A stretch of DNA of 64,000 nucleotides. Source: DALYLB01 sp964468345 (lineage in GTDB: Bacteria; Acidobacteriota; Blastocatellia; RBC074). Below, piece after piece: positions 34,001-42,375 of the stretch; position 1 is the first letter of the stretch; each line of letters starts with the position of its first letter. Where the stretch lies: positions 62,001 through 126,000 of the forward strand of contig CAYXVZ010000004.1 in the NCBI GenBank assembly GCA_964468345.1, read 5' to 3'. A program made the position numbers and the translations under genes. Below the pieces are notes generated by a model. That model did no database searches. It was not told where the DNA came from and saw only the letters and a list, made by a program, of their open reading frames with translations.

Positions 34001-34194
34001 ATTTGATCTTCAACTTCCTGCGGCGAACGCCCCGTCCAGTCGGTGAAAAGGATCACCTGGTTGTCCGACAAATCGGGGATGGCGTCAATCGGCGTGCGCA
34101 GCAGCGCCCAGTAGCCCCAGCCCGCGACCGCCAGGTACACCGCGATGATGATGAAGCGGTTCCTCAGCGAAAATTCGATGATGCGATTGATCAT
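31021..34194 (-). CDS. CusA/CzcA-like heavy-metal RND efflux pump
   Basis: A 1,057-residue HME-RND transporter with 12 helices and two large periplasmic loops. The N-terminus is IIEFSLRNRFIII, PIDAIPDLSDNQVILFTDW follows, and helix IV carries IAIGVLVDAGIVVTENAF with the proton-relay Asp and Glu. Late motifs such as GTAVQTGMVMVIYLNE are also typical. With the CusB-like adaptor and TolC-like duct it would form a tripartite Cu/Ag or Zn/Co exporter. Cupredoxin neighbours favour copper. The start at ATG 34194 overlaps the stop of the FixH/YtkA-like gene (ATGA). Confidence 0.95.
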   Translation of the reverse strand: MINRIIEFSLRNRFIIIAVYLAVAGWGYWALLRTPIDAIPDLSDNQVILFTDWTGRSPQEVEDQITYPLSTALQGMAGVRAVRGQSAFGFSMINVIFEDSIELYWARTRMLERLDLIKARLPEGVTPTLGPDASGVGQIFWYTIEGKDHSLRDLRSLQDWFVRYQLTAVAGVAEVASVGGHVQQYQIDVDPNRLRAYAIPLSQIVEAVRRSNSNVGGNVVEQNGQWSVVRGVGLIESMADIENIVIGAANGTPIYVRNVAEVKLGNAFRVGVLDRDGKEAVGGVVIARYGVNALDVINGVKEKLKSLESGLPRGVKIVPFYDRTELILRATDTLKRALIEELLLVTLAHIIFLFHFRSILIVTIPLPLAVLMSFLFMRYLGISSNLMSLAGIAIAIGVLVDAGIVVTENAFRQMEKKNVSPKDRRLVWRIVLEATQLVGRPIFFSMTIIILAFIPVFALTGREGKLFHPLAFTKTFAMAGATIIAVTLVPVLCTLLLGGRFHSEDSNLVMRALHGIYQPVLRLALKHRAITILLAAALFGGALYLGSRIGSEFMPELNEGDLMYMPITDPAISIDEALRVMQMQDRTLRSFPEVEWVVGKAGRAETSTDPAPVNMNETIVHLKPSEQWRPGMTREKLIAEMDARLAMPGVQNIWTQPIINRIEMLTTGIRTQIGVKIYGGDLNELERLSHEAAAALRKVPGAANVSPEPLTGAPYIDIKIDRQAAARYGIDVRAIQEVIDTGIGESNLTVTIEGRKRFPARVRYAPQFRTSPEALGRLLVPAPNGAQLPLSQLAGIRSVQGAAMIPSENGLLRGTVLLNVRGRDVIGFVEEARKILNGKVALPPGYYFEWSGQYQDQQRASARLQIVLPVALLVIFVLLYFTYHSLIEAAHVLLAVPFALTGGVYLLYALGYNFSVAVWVGFIALFGTAVQTGMVMVIYLNEAVERKKAELGRLTRESLREAVMKGAVLRLRPKVMTVSTVVAGLLPIMWSASAGAEVMKPLATPVLGGMVSSLIHVLIVTPVIFFWLRERELRREAKEVMQAGSAANAEPAPQSTN

Positions 34195-34616
34195 TTTGCC
34201 TGCACAGTCATGCTGACCTGTCCCGCGCCGTGCGCGCCCTGGTATTTGACCTGGGCCTCCCACGTGCCGGCCATCTCGATGTTGACCTGCGCGCGGTACT
34301 TGCCCGGCGTATCGGTCGTGGTGAGCGTGGCGCGATCGTTCATCTCGGCCATCGAACCCATCGCGGCCATGTGAAAGTTGAGCGAAGCTGCGCCGACATC
34401 CACCGACTTGCCTGATGCGTCGGTGAACGCAATCATCACTTCGTTCTCCCCATGTTTGAGTTGGCCGCTGGCGCTTGAAAGCGTGATGGTCATCTCGCCG
34501 GACTTCGCGGACTTGATTTCTTTCTCGGCCCCGGAGTGATCGGTGCGCTGACAGGCGGAGACAATCGAAACTGCGAGTAGAAATAGGATCGTTCCGACAA
34601 AGGATTTGGTTTTCAT
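34191..34616 (-). CDS. FixH/YtkA-like exported lipoprotein-like protein
   Basis: A 141-residue protein with a lipoprotein-type leader (LLAVSIVSACQRT) followed by a beta-sandwich domain of YtkA/FixH character (GENEVMIAFTDASGKSVDVG, FHMAAMGSM, AGTWEAQVKYQG). Met/His in the NFHMAAMGSMAEM segment could bind copper. It directly precedes and couples to the RND pump gene. Related proteins often accompany cusA-like genes. Confidence 0.82.
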   Translation of the reverse strand: MKTKSFVGTILFLLAVSIVSACQRTDHSGAEKEIKSAKSGEMTITLSSASGQLKHGENEVMIAFTDASGKSVDVGAASLNFHMAAMGSMAEMNDRATLTTTDTPGKYRAQVNIEMAGTWEAQVKYQGAHGAGQVSMTVQAK

Positions 34617-34758
34617 GGAATCCCCTCGAACAAAAGGAAATTCATCCTCGTGCTACATCAAGGCGGCACGATGGATTGATTCCAAAGGAATGGTTGGCCT
34701 AGCGGGCTAATAGTCGCTCGGCAGGCTTGATTAATCGGTGAGCAGGCACACTACGGCC

Positions 34759-35133
34759 TTAAATCAGGAGTGCGCCGATGTCGAGGTAGCGATGTGGCGA
34801 TCCGTAGAGGAATCGGGTAGGCAAGATTGGGAATCTTGTCAGTTGAAGGTGCGAGTCTTGATTAGAGCTTGAAAGGAAGCAACCGGTAAGTTTGCCCGGA
34901 TGCTGCGGCTTGAGATCAATGAGCGAAGCGGCCGATGTGGCCGTCTCGGCGCTCTGCCCGCATTCAGTCATGCAGCAGACGGCGGAAATGGTTGCGGCCG
35001 GCCCATCCTGACGCGCGGCTTCGCAGCATTCGGCGCCACACCCGCCTTCGCCATCCCGATGCGGCGGGAACGCAGACAGTGAGTTGCAGATGACCACAAT
35101 CAGAATGAAAGTTGTAATCAGACGCTTAGCCAT
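34759..35133 (-). CDS. Small exported Cys-rich hypothetical protein
   Basis: A 124-residue protein with a signal segment (FILIVVICNSLSAFP) and a Cys cluster in the mature part (GGCGAECCEAA, AVCCMTECG). The C-terminal half has no clear fold. It is first in the minus-strand efflux cluster. It may be a periplasmic metal binder or sensor; this is inference. The 34617-34758 gap holds no visible gene. Confidence 0.65.
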   Translation of the reverse strand: MAKRLITTFILIVVICNSLSAFPPHRDGEGGCGAECCEAARQDGPAATISAVCCMTECGQSAETATSAASLIDLKPQHPGKLTGCFLSSSNQDSHLQLTRFPILPTRFLYGSPHRYLDIGALLI

Positions 35134-35248
35134 AACTATAATCTTGAAAACTTATAACGTTCCAGTCTCCGCCTTGTCAACCATCGATCGAGACCTGCGA
35201 TAGTGATCAGAGAATCGAATGGCATTCGCAGATGGAAATGTACCGCCG

Positions 35249-35610
35249 CTAAATTTCGCGGATGTCCGAAATATCTGCGGCTATATCACCTGACACGCGC
35301 TGAGCACGCAGGTATTCGGCAACGTCGGGGGATCGGTCCGGAACGATCACGATGTGGGCACAAATCCACGTGCGGCTGCCATACGATCAGCATCAGAAAG
35401 GCTTGTCCTGCTACCGGGGTGCGAATGATAAATCGCGATCACGCTTCTCCCTTCGGGCGAAAGCCGCCGTTCGGCCTTGTACAGGGCAAAAGGGTCGGCA
35501 AAGAACTCATGCGGGCCGGCCAGATTGGGCATTTCATTCACCACATGGGCGCCCCCGTATGACGCCCTCCGATGATCCCTACAGCCTCCATTGGTGGAGC
35601 CTGCGCACAT
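35249..35610 (-). pseudogene. Frameshifted MPN/JAMM metallopeptidase
   Basis: The first frame gives PHEFFADPFALYKAERRL, then VIAIYHSHPGSRTSLSDADR, carrying the JAMM HxHP...S..D zinc motif of Mov34/MPN isopeptidases. After that the frame runs out, and a second frame continues as AHIVIVPDRSPDVAEYLR to a TAG at 35249. The early part upstream of VNEMPN is missing. Such small JAMM proteins usually accompany sulfur-carrier/E1 genes; none is nearby. It is probably broken by the adjacent integrative element. Confidence 0.6.
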
Positions 35611-35702
35611 GGCGGACGATCTACATATTGAGCGATTGAGAAAGCAGATAAATCACCAATTGCTTACGGGTGGACGGACAGGAACGCGGAGGCTGCGCCA
35701 GA

Positions 35703-36953
35703 TTAAGCGACACCAACTTGCGCTCCGGGGTTACGCGAATCCAATTCGGCGATTAAATTCGCGATGTCCACATATCCCAACGCTTCCCTGAGTTTCTGCA
35801 ATATATCCAGCCCATACTTCTTCACTTCCTTAGCGTCCTGACCTTCCAAAGACTTGAACAGATTTTGCAACTGGTCCGGTGTCATGTTGAGGTATCGCTT
35901 CCACTCATCCGACGCGTGGCCGCTCGCCTTTAGCGCGACTGCTGGCGGAATGCCCGCCAAGATGGATCGCGATACGAAGGCGTGCCGGAAATCGTGCTTA
36001 TGCAAATCAGAAACCTTGATCGCTCGGCAGGCAGTGTTAAAAGAGCGCCTCACTTCCTTCAATCCGCCGAAGATCAAATTTCCCGGCGCGGTTTCGCACA
36101 AGCGGATCATCTCCTCTTTTATCCTCTGCGTCATTGGAATCGGACGGGGGCGATTCGTTTTGGCGTTGATCGCCCGCACGTTGATGACACCAGACCAGAA
36201 ATCAATATCCTTCTTTTCCACTGTGAACAATTCGTTTTCTCGCAGCCCGGTATCCGCAGCGATAATCAGCACGGCCCGCAAATGAGCATTCCCTCGCGGC
36301 CCCGGCCTGTCGCAATAGTTGATTAACGCCAACTCCTCGCCGAAAGTCGGGAACCGTTCGTGGCTCGTCTCCGCGGCTCTCTCAATTAACGTCTTGGCAG
36401 ATTTGTGAAAGAACGGATTCTGCTCCGGCGAAATCATCCTTTCGTCCACGGCATAGTTGAGCATGACACGGAGCAGCTCCACTGGTCGATTGATCGCCTC
36501 CATGCTTCGCTGTTTGCCTTTCGGGTTCGGAACAACTTCCAATTCCCCATTTTCTTTCTCCACAATCCGGCTCCTGGTCGGCAGCGTGGAAAGCCAAAGC
36601 CTGAACTGCTCGATTCTTCCTTTTGTGATCTCGTTCAGTTTTGTCGACCCAAAATAGAAAGGGAGTTGTTTTCTCCACGAATCCGGTCCGCTCAATTCGC
36701 GCCGGCCGGCGATCTTCCGTTCACCGACATAGACTGCTTCCACAAGCCTTTCTTTCTTGAATTTGCCGGCAAGAAAGGCAAAGGTAGATTTATCGACGTT
36801 GATGGATTTAACCCCATCTTTCTCATACTTGGTCTTGAGTTCCTGTAATTTTTTACGGGCCTCAGTTTTGGTCAGACAGTACCGTTTGAACTCCTTCTGT
36901 TTCCCAGTTTCCTTGTCGACCGGTTCTCTAGCGGTGGCTTCTAATCCGCCCAT
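35703..36953 (-). CDS. Tyrosine recombinase (integrase) 1
   Basis: About 416 residues. The N-terminal SAM-like/arm region (TKTEARKKLQELK, then VYVGERKIAGRREL) precedes the catalytic domain with Arg in DTGLRENELF, HDFRHAF (H-x-x-R), GHAS and the nucleophile in KRYLNMT. All catalytic residues are present. It is a clear relative of the integrase at 38789, sharing the VGERK and FGS...ITKGRIEQFRLWL segments. Both are on the minus strand and frame a short set of cargo genes. An in-frame TTG lies two codons upstream. Confidence 0.9.
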   Translation of the reverse strand: MGGLEATAREPVDKETGKQKEFKRYCLTKTEARKKLQELKTKYEKDGVKSINVDKSTFAFLAGKFKKERLVEAVYVGERKIAGRRELSGPDSWRKQLPFYFGSTKLNEITKGRIEQFRLWLSTLPTRSRIVEKENGELEVVPNPKGKQRSMEAINRPVELLRVMLNYAVDERMISPEQNPFFHKSAKTLIERAAETSHERFPTFGEELALINYCDRPGPRGNAHLRAVLIIAADTGLRENELFTVEKKDIDFWSGVINVRAINAKTNRPRPIPMTQRIKEEMIRLCETAPGNLIFGGLKEVRRSFNTACRAIKVSDLHKHDFRHAFVSRSILAGIPPAVALKASGHASDEWKRYLNMTPDQLQNLFKSLEGQDAKEVKKYGLDILQKLREALGYVDIANLIAELDSRNPGAQVGVA

Positions 36954-36959
36954 CGCCAA

Positions 36960-37353
36960 GTAGTCAAAAACAGCATTTCACCAACTTCGGCCATTTCGAC
37001 ACATACATTTCGCCAAGAGCTTTTCAGATCCTTCCCGACCCTCTGCCGCTCTCTGAATCGACTCTCTTTTACGGAAAAAATTGAGTTTGGTCTACCTCGC
37101 GAAAAATCACGGTATGCAGGTAGGCCATCTCTTGAGGTTTGCGGTTTTCGCTAAACGCCCGCTCGCCAGCCAATTACTATGTGTTTCGGGTCATCGCAGA
37201 GGCATTCGCCACAGACACTCGCCCGTAAGTCATCGAGCGCGGAATAAGTTGGCCGTATTTCCATCGCCGGTGCTGATCGCGGCGATCCCTCCTGGCATTG
37301 CAATTGAAATAGACGGCGCGTGCCTCGATTAAGGCATAGAAGGAGGTTGAGAC
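36960..37353 (+). other. Intergenic stretch inside the integrative element
   Basis: No gene supported. The right end has a strong AGGAGGT before ATG 37354. The centre contains short frames without recognisable content. Confidence 0.4.
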
Positions 37354-38142
37354 ATGCCCATGAAAGGAAGGCAAAGACTGGTTTCGCATCAGGCGAACAC
37401 GGCCAAACTCTTTGTGGACGATCGGCGCGAAGTGGTTGCGCTTTCGACGAGCGAAATGAAATGCGTCAGCGACGTGATTCGGGAACTCGTTCACGAATCG
37501 TTGCGCGCCCGCTGGTTTCGCGCATTCGGCTGCGACGAAGGCGACGAATTCATCCACAACCTGCACCGCGAAGCGATCGCTGAAGGCCTCAATCCGCTGA
37601 TCGCGGAACTTGGCGTCCTGCGCCAAACGGTCGAGAGTTTTCCCGCACGGATGAGCAAAGAGATGCAGCCCGTCACTGCCAAAGCAATGCGAGACGACAC
37701 CCTCCGGTTCGGCGAGCAATTTCGTTACGAATTCACGAACGGGCAGGGCCGGAGTAGAAGCTTTTCCGAACACGACATTCATCAAAGAGGGTCGGCCAGA
37801 GCTTATCAGGCAATGACCAATCTCCCCCCGATTCTGGCGCCGGAGGAACGCGCGGAAAAACGTCGGGAGATCGCGGCGAATAATTTGGCGAGAAACTCGG
37901 AATTGCTCACAAAACATCGCGAGACAAGAAGCGCCAATATCGAAAACATCGAGCTGAAACTGGATGGCGCATTGAAGTCCTCGCAGGGGGTGATTGAACG
38001 AGCAGCGGCAATCCTACAGGTTGCTCGATCCAGTGGGCATCAATCACCTTCCGGCGCGAGAGGCCGCGCCCCGATTGATTCCTACTCCTACCCTTTACGC
38101 CGATCGCCGACCTGCAGACCACGAACACGAAATGACATTTGA
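37354..38142 (+). CDS. Hypothetical element protein
   Basis: A 262-residue soluble protein preceded by a strong AGGAGGT site. Residues 1-50 (RQRLVSHQANTAKLFVDDRR to SDVIRELVHESLRARW) have a helical, ribbon-helix-helix-like look. The middle is helical and charged (LAPEERAEKRREIAANNLAR) and the tail is Arg/Pro-rich. I recognise no family. Position between two integrases suggests a partition, regulation or transfer role in the element. Confidence 0.6.
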   Translation: MPMKGRQRLVSHQANTAKLFVDDRREVVALSTSEMKCVSDVIRELVHESLRARWFRAFGCDEGDEFIHNLHREAIAEGLNPLIAELGVLRQTVESFPARMSKEMQPVTAKAMRDDTLRFGEQFRYEFTNGQGRSRSFSEHDIHQRGSARAYQAMTNLPPILAPEERAEKRREIAANNLARNSELLTKHRETRSANIENIELKLDGALKSSQGVIERAAAILQVARSSGHQSPSGARGRAPIDSYSYPLRRSPTCRPRTRNDI

Positions 38143-38166
38143 GCGATAGCCGAAAGGATTGGAGCT

Positions 38167-38382
38167 ATGCATAACGAAGAGAACCATTCTGACCTGCGGC
38201 TGATGGAAATGGCGGAGCGAAATCCTTCGCTCGGCGGACAGGAATTGCTGCGGAGGATCATTGAGCGCGGTCTGGCGCTGGAAGAGATCGAACGGCTGCA
38301 ACCCATAGATATGCGCGCGGCGCTCAGAATGACGAGTCTCGACGATCCCGATTACCACTCCCGACAGGAACAGGCGGATTGA
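38167..38382 (+). CDS. Small hypothetical element protein
   Basis: A 71-residue acidic helical protein (LRLMEMAERNPSLGGQELLR, LALEEIERLQPIDM) with a GGAG site before ATG 38167. No family recognised; it lies 24 bases after the 37354 gene and 16 before the next, so all three appear to be one operon. Confidence 0.55.
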   Translation: MHNEENHSDLRLMEMAERNPSLGGQELLRRIIERGLALEEIERLQPIDMRAALRMTSLDDPDYHSRQEQAD

Positions 38383-38398
38383 AGATGAGTGAGCGACA

Positions 38399-38785
38399 AT
38401 GAATATGCACAAAATCCAGAACGGAATTTTGAGTCATCAAGAGAATGGCGAACAGGAAGCCAATCCTGCATTTACGCATCTGATCAATGTGCTGAAGCTT
38501 CTACGTGATGAGTGCGTCGCAACTTCAGGCGCACAGGCGGACAATTCAAAGCCGGATTTGCGACTGGTCTTTCAGGCCTTACGGCAGGTCGAAGAGGCGG
38601 ATCGCCCGCAGCCGCCAAATGCCTTGGTTTATAGACGGAAGCAGGTATTAGAGATGACCGGATGGTCGAGAACGACGCTTTGGCGGCGATGTAAATCCGT
38701 CGGTATTTCTCTCGGACGGGATGTGTTCACGCCAGAGGAGATCATTCTCCTTGTGAAAAGAAAGCGCTATTCAGGAGCATACTGA
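38399..38785 (+). CDS. Helix-turn-helix protein, excisionase/AlpA-like
   Basis: A 128-residue protein whose C-terminal part (KQVLEMTGWSRTTLWRRCKS, GRDVFTPEEIILLVKR) has the layout of AlpA/MerR-like excisionase winged helices. The N-terminal half is helical. It ends four bases before the convergent integrase 2 gene, the usual place for a recombination directionality factor. Assignment is by pattern only. Confidence 0.65.
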   Translation: MNMHKIQNGILSHQENGEQEANPAFTHLINVLKLLRDECVATSGAQADNSKPDLRLVFQALRQVEEADRPQPPNALVYRRKQVLEMTGWSRTTLWRRCKSVGISLGRDVFTPEEIILLVKRKRYSGAY

Positions 38786-38788
38786 AGT

Positions 38789-39916
38789 CTACTTTTCGGC
38801 GGCCTCGTTGTGAAAATCATCGATCGCCTGAGCGGCTCTCCTGATCGCATCATCGTCTACGTTAACATAGCGGGCGAAGGTGACCATTTGCGTGTGCCCG
38901 GAAATTTTCATCACGAGGGAAGAGGGCAGCCCCTTCTGAATCATTCTCGTAATCGCCGTATGCCGGCAATCGTGAAATCGGAAACCATCAATCCCCGCCT
39001 CGGTGCAAGCTGACTTGAATGCGGTCTTAACGGTATTAGTCACTCCAAACACGAGATCCTCTGAGGATTTCGCCTGTTTATGGAGCGTCTCAAGTTCAAC
39101 CAACAAGCGATTGGAAATCGGAACAAACCGGCCTTTTGCCGTCTTGGTCGTCATCGCCCTGATGTGAATCGAACGATTGATAAAATCCACGTCGCTCCAT
39201 TTCAGATGGAACAATTCTCCTCGCCTACAAGCAGTGTCAAGCGCAGCGATCAGTAGCGGTCGTAAATGGGCTTTTCTACCGGTGCAAGCAGCAAGTAATC
39301 TCTCTTCCTCATTCCGCGACAATATCCTCTCACGTTGAACTTCATCAGCTTTTGATATCAATGGGGCCCCGGATTCGAATGGGCTCTTGAGAATCCACCC
39401 CTCACGCCTGGCATAGTTAAGAACCGCACGAAGCGTTTCGAGTTCGCGATTGACGGATGCAATAGACCGCTCACCTCCCTTCACCGTCTTGTTTCTTAGG
39501 CGATTGCGTTTATATTTCTCAATCTCCGCGTGAGTAATCATTTTTACCGGGCGTGAGCCAAAGTGCTCAACCAGTTTGCGGAGAAACATTTGTGGCGTGG
39601 AAAAAGAACGCAAGCCAAGGACTTTTCGTTCGCCTATATATTCCGCCGGAATCAGCTTTTGCGCTTCATATATTTCTGCAAGTTGACGAAACGTCATCCG
39701 GCTTGAATCTATCGTCTGTTGGCCGTAGTCCTTAAATTCGCGCTTCATCTGCTCGTAAAGCTCACGGGCATGAAGCTTACCGTCAGCCTTGAGATGTTTT
39801 TCCCGTCGCTTCCCGCTGCTGTCCGTGTAAACAAAGCGCGCGTATAATTGGCCATTGATTTCCCGATAATGTTTCTCTCTCGTGCCCGCCATACGATGCT
39901 CACTCAATCTCAACAT
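38789..39916 (-). CDS. Tyrosine recombinase (integrase) 2
   Basis: A 375-residue integrase with catalytic Arg in DTACRRGELFHL, FHDCRHTAI (H-x-x-R), ISGHTQ and Tyr in FARYVNV. The arm domain reads EYIGERKVLGLRSFSTP. Its 5' end lies about 170 bases from a tRNA-Lys 3' fragment at 40088, the usual attachment-site neighbour. It is related to but distinct from integrase 1. It is likely the active recombinase for this element. Confidence 0.92.
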   Translation of the reverse strand: MLRLSEHRMAGTREKHYREINGQLYARFVYTDSSGKRREKHLKADGKLHARELYEQMKREFKDYGQQTIDSSRMTFRQLAEIYEAQKLIPAEYIGERKVLGLRSFSTPQMFLRKLVEHFGSRPVKMITHAEIEKYKRNRLRNKTVKGGERSIASVNRELETLRAVLNYARREGWILKSPFESGAPLISKADEVQRERILSRNEEERLLAACTGRKAHLRPLLIAALDTACRRGELFHLKWSDVDFINRSIHIRAMTTKTAKGRFVPISNRLLVELETLHKQAKSSEDLVFGVTNTVKTAFKSACTEAGIDGFRFHDCRHTAITRMIQKGLPSSLVMKISGHTQMVTFARYVNVDDDAIRRAAQAIDDFHNEAAEK

Positions 39917-40087
39917 GGGTGGAAGTGGTGTATCACCAAGTCGAATTCACTTCCACACTTACTTCCACACTTGAGTGTAACATTGAGAGACCGAACGAGA
40001 CAATTCAAAAACCACACCTGCCGAAACCCTTAATATTATTGGCCTTTATGGATATATTGAAACCATTTGCAACAGACTGGAACCGCT

Positions 40088-40139
40088 GCCCACTGGCTTT
40101 TAACCAGTGGGTCGATGGTTCGAGTCCATCACGGCTCAT
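40088..40139 (+). other. 3' fragment of tRNA-Lys(TTT), attachment site
   Basis: The sequence has the anticodon arm ACTGG-CTTTTAA-CCAGT (anticodon TTT), the T arm GATGG-TTCGAGT-CCATC and the 3' acceptor strand ACGGCTC. The 5' acceptor strand and D arm are absent: the bases upstream do not match the expected GAGCCGT. Such a 3' half beside an integrase is the classic crossover copy left by integration into a tRNA gene; the intact gene should lie at the other end of the element, outside this window or to the left. Confidence 0.85.
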
Positions 40140-40157
40140 CAATCAAATCAACACTTT

Positions 40158-40183
40158 AGGGAACCTCACCAGGTTCCCTTTTC
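40158..40183 (+). terminator. Rho-independent terminator after the tRNA fragment
   Basis: AGGGAACCT (40158-40166) pairs perfectly with AGGTTCCCT (40171-40179) around a four-base loop, followed by TTTCT. This is the normal terminator of the tRNA-Lys gene carried along with its 3' half. Confidence 0.85.
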
Positions 40184-40217
40184 TGTGTATAGACGCACTG
40201 ACAGACGCACTGAATTT
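40168..40217 (+). repeat. Direct repeat, copy 1 (partner at 50391-50440)
   Basis: A stretch of about 50 bases containing CCCTTTTCTGTGTA and GGCAGACGCA-like GACAGACGCACTGAA, immediately after the tRNA terminator, recurs with about 10 differences at 50391-50440 in the same orientation. It may mark an older element border. Confidence 0.65.
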
Positions 40218-40341
40218 TTGTTGAGATCTGCATTCTCGTCACTCTCCCACGCCGGCAATTGAACAACCAATAAAATCACTACAGTCAGTAAATCCACGAG
40301 CATTGAATGCAACGTGTCATCAGGAACATTTTCAACATAAA

Positions 40342-40382
40342 AGAAGTCCGTAACCCCGCCTGAGGCGGGGGTACGGACTTCT
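40342..40382 (-). terminator. Strong terminator of the LGFP-repeat gene
   Basis: The arms AGAAGTCCGTAACCCCGCC and GGCGGGGGTACGGACTTCT pair over 19 bp with one mismatch around a three-base loop. Read on the minus strand the stem is followed by a T-run (TTTTATG). It lies 60 bases after the stop of the gene at 40444-41811. Confidence 0.8.
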
Positions 40383-40443
40383 CTTTGTATTCTCGGTCGG
40401 GGCCGGGGACATAAACCTGCGGCCAACCAAGCCAACCCGATAA

Positions 40444-41811
40444 TTATCTGACGATAGGCCCACGGGGTAGCCGATCCGTCACCTGCAAAGTCAAGAGGTG
40501 TGTGCGGGGATCAAGGGTTGTCACGATGTACAAGCCTCCCCCCAGAGAAGTCAGGCCTCGATTGAGTTGCCCAAGACGTACGCCGATCTCATCCAGCTGA
40601 AAGCTTCGGTCTCTTGTGAGAGCGCCGATGAAATCACGGCCGGAAAAAACCGACCAGATCTGTGCGCCGGCACGCGCGATGTCTCCAGTGGCGTTCTGGG
40701 AGTCGAGTTTCATGTTTGTGAGGCTCAGCTGCGTAGGCCCCACACTCAGGCCGCCGGACACAGTGGCTGGAATCCGGATCTCGCTCCTGGCGTTCACGTC
40801 GAAGTCGATGGAGAATCTGGGATCCGCCCATTGCCCCAATAGCGATGGAGTTGTCAGGTTGAATAGCACGACGTTTCGCCGCAGGCTCGCACTGACCTGA
40901 ATACCGTTGTTCAAATAAGCAGCTTCAGCCGTGCAGGCTTGCGAGATGCGAATCTCGGGACGCACGATCTTCACGCCGCTCGGCAATCGGCCACTCGAAT
41001 TCAGTGTGTTGATCATCGATAAAGCCAGCTGCTCCAGGCGTGCCCGATCCTTATCCAGGTATCCGCAGAGGCTTTGGGGCGAGAGGAAATTGGGGTTGCT
41101 AACCAGAACATTCCGGCCCGGGTCACGGACAAGTTCAAGCCCATAGACGCGATCGGTGCTCGTGTCGAATCGTTGCGGGCCTGCGCTAGCGGATGGTGCA
41201 TTCAAGACGACCGAAGGACCTCCTTGAGCCGACCAATGGATGTAGCCGTTCTGGAAATTCTGACGCCGGTCAGGGCCGACCTGAAATTCTCCGCTCGTTG
41301 GATAGCCCAGTTTTCCTCGCTCCCAGCCCTGCTCAGCCCAGGCTTTACGGATGCCGCCGTAGACCTCGTGGGCGCCGGTGCTCGGTGTCCAGTAGATCGA
41401 GGCCTCGGGTTTCCCTTGCACATGCACACTTCGGAAATGATTGAAACGCCCCACGCCGTCCGGCGTCGTCAACTCATCGGTGATCGGGTAACCGAAATTG
41501 GGGCCGCCCAACTGCCGATACTTCACACCGATGGCCCCCCACACCGCATAGGCTTCGCCGATCGTCGGGTGCCACCAGATCGAGCCGGCTGCGAATTCGT
41601 TGAAACGCCCGCCGTGCGGGGCATCCGCCTCACTGGACCTCGCGGCGCCCAAAGGGCCGCGCTCCTGGCCGAGCCGCTGCCATTTCTCACCGATCTTTCC
41701 GTAGACCTGAAATTGAAACGCGGATGCCGCGCCGTCCCAGATCGCCAGGATGCCCCCGATGCTCAGGGCTACAAGTAAAATCGAGTAAAAACTTTTGTGT
41801 TGCTTTTTCAT
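40444..41811 (-). CDS. Secreted LGFP-repeat protein
   Basis: A 455-residue exported protein. After a signal peptide (LLVALSIGGILAIWDGAASA) come about three tandem LGFP-type repeats of some 50 residues: ERGPLGAARSSEADA, GPNFGYPITDELTTP and RGKLGYPTSGEFQV, each with W/F-rich I-Y/W-W partners. LGFP repeats are thought to bind cell-wall glycans. The C-terminal 240 residues (QRFDTSTDRVYGLEL onward, beta-rich, TQLSLTNMKLDSQ) are unassigned. It stands alone between terminators. Confidence 0.85.
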   Translation of the reverse strand: MKKQHKSFYSILLVALSIGGILAIWDGAASAFQFQVYGKIGEKWQRLGQERGPLGAARSSEADAPHGGRFNEFAAGSIWWHPTIGEAYAVWGAIGVKYRQLGGPNFGYPITDELTTPDGVGRFNHFRSVHVQGKPEASIYWTPSTGAHEVYGGIRKAWAEQGWERGKLGYPTSGEFQVGPDRRQNFQNGYIHWSAQGGPSVVLNAPSASAGPQRFDTSTDRVYGLELVRDPGRNVLVSNPNFLSPQSLCGYLDKDRARLEQLALSMINTLNSSGRLPSGVKIVRPEIRISQACTAEAAYLNNGIQVSASLRRNVVLFNLTTPSLLGQWADPRFSIDFDVNARSEIRIPATVSGGLSVGPTQLSLTNMKLDSQNATGDIARAGAQIWSVFSGRDFIGALTRDRSFQLDEIGVRLGQLNRGLTSLGGGLYIVTTLDPRTHLLTLQVTDRLPRGPIVR

Positions 41812-42064
41812 GTTCCGTCCTCCTCACAGTTAGCTCTTTTCGAGAAAATTCCGAAATCTCCATCATTGAATTCAGGGGCCGTTTAGTGAAGGTCGCTCTC
41901 GGACCCAGTCCGGGCTGACGGCCTTCCGATTATTGACGCGCCCCCCTGCAGATTTCGTCGCCTTCACTGTAGGAAGCGGATTTCGATACCCGAATTGCCA
42001 AGCACTTAAAAAATTGGACCGAAATAGACTTTGAGCCTCTATCTCGTAGATTGTATTCAGTCTG

Positions 42065-42103
42065 GTCGTCTCCCTTTATCGCATTGAGAAAAAGGGAGAC
42101 GAC
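42065..42103. terminator. Perfect inverted repeat in a gene-free stretch
   Basis: GTCGTCTCCCTTT (42065-42077) pairs with AAAGGGAGACGAC (42091-42103), 13 bp with no mismatch, loop 13 bases. It could end transcription in either direction. It lies in 41812-42375, a 560-base stretch between the LGFP gene and the ABC pseudogenes in which I see no gene. Confidence 0.6.
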
Positions 42104-42375
42104 AGCAGATTGTTTGGAGAAGTTCCGAACAAGCCCGCAAGATTGCAGCGACAAAGGAACGAGCGGGCCGTTCATCATCCGCAATTACGACGCGCAATCT
42201 GTTGCTCATCAATGACCTCCTGCTGGTGTCCGCCATCTTCTTTTGAGGTCGATTCTCTAGGGAACCGGTTGCAAACGAACAAACATTCCCGTGCCTTGAG
42301 TGGCACGAAGTCGATGGTCAACGGGCAAAAGATTACTCGCCCTGTCGGATTCCATCTATTGCTTCAATCCAAGCG

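Noticed and set aside
40088..40139. Complete tRNA-Lys gene
   Set aside because: The anticodon and T arms are perfect, but no D arm or matching 5' acceptor strand lies upstream.
40321..40382. CRISPR repeat unit
   Set aside because: A single inverted repeat with a T-run on one side; no second copy, no spacers, no cas genes. It is a terminator.
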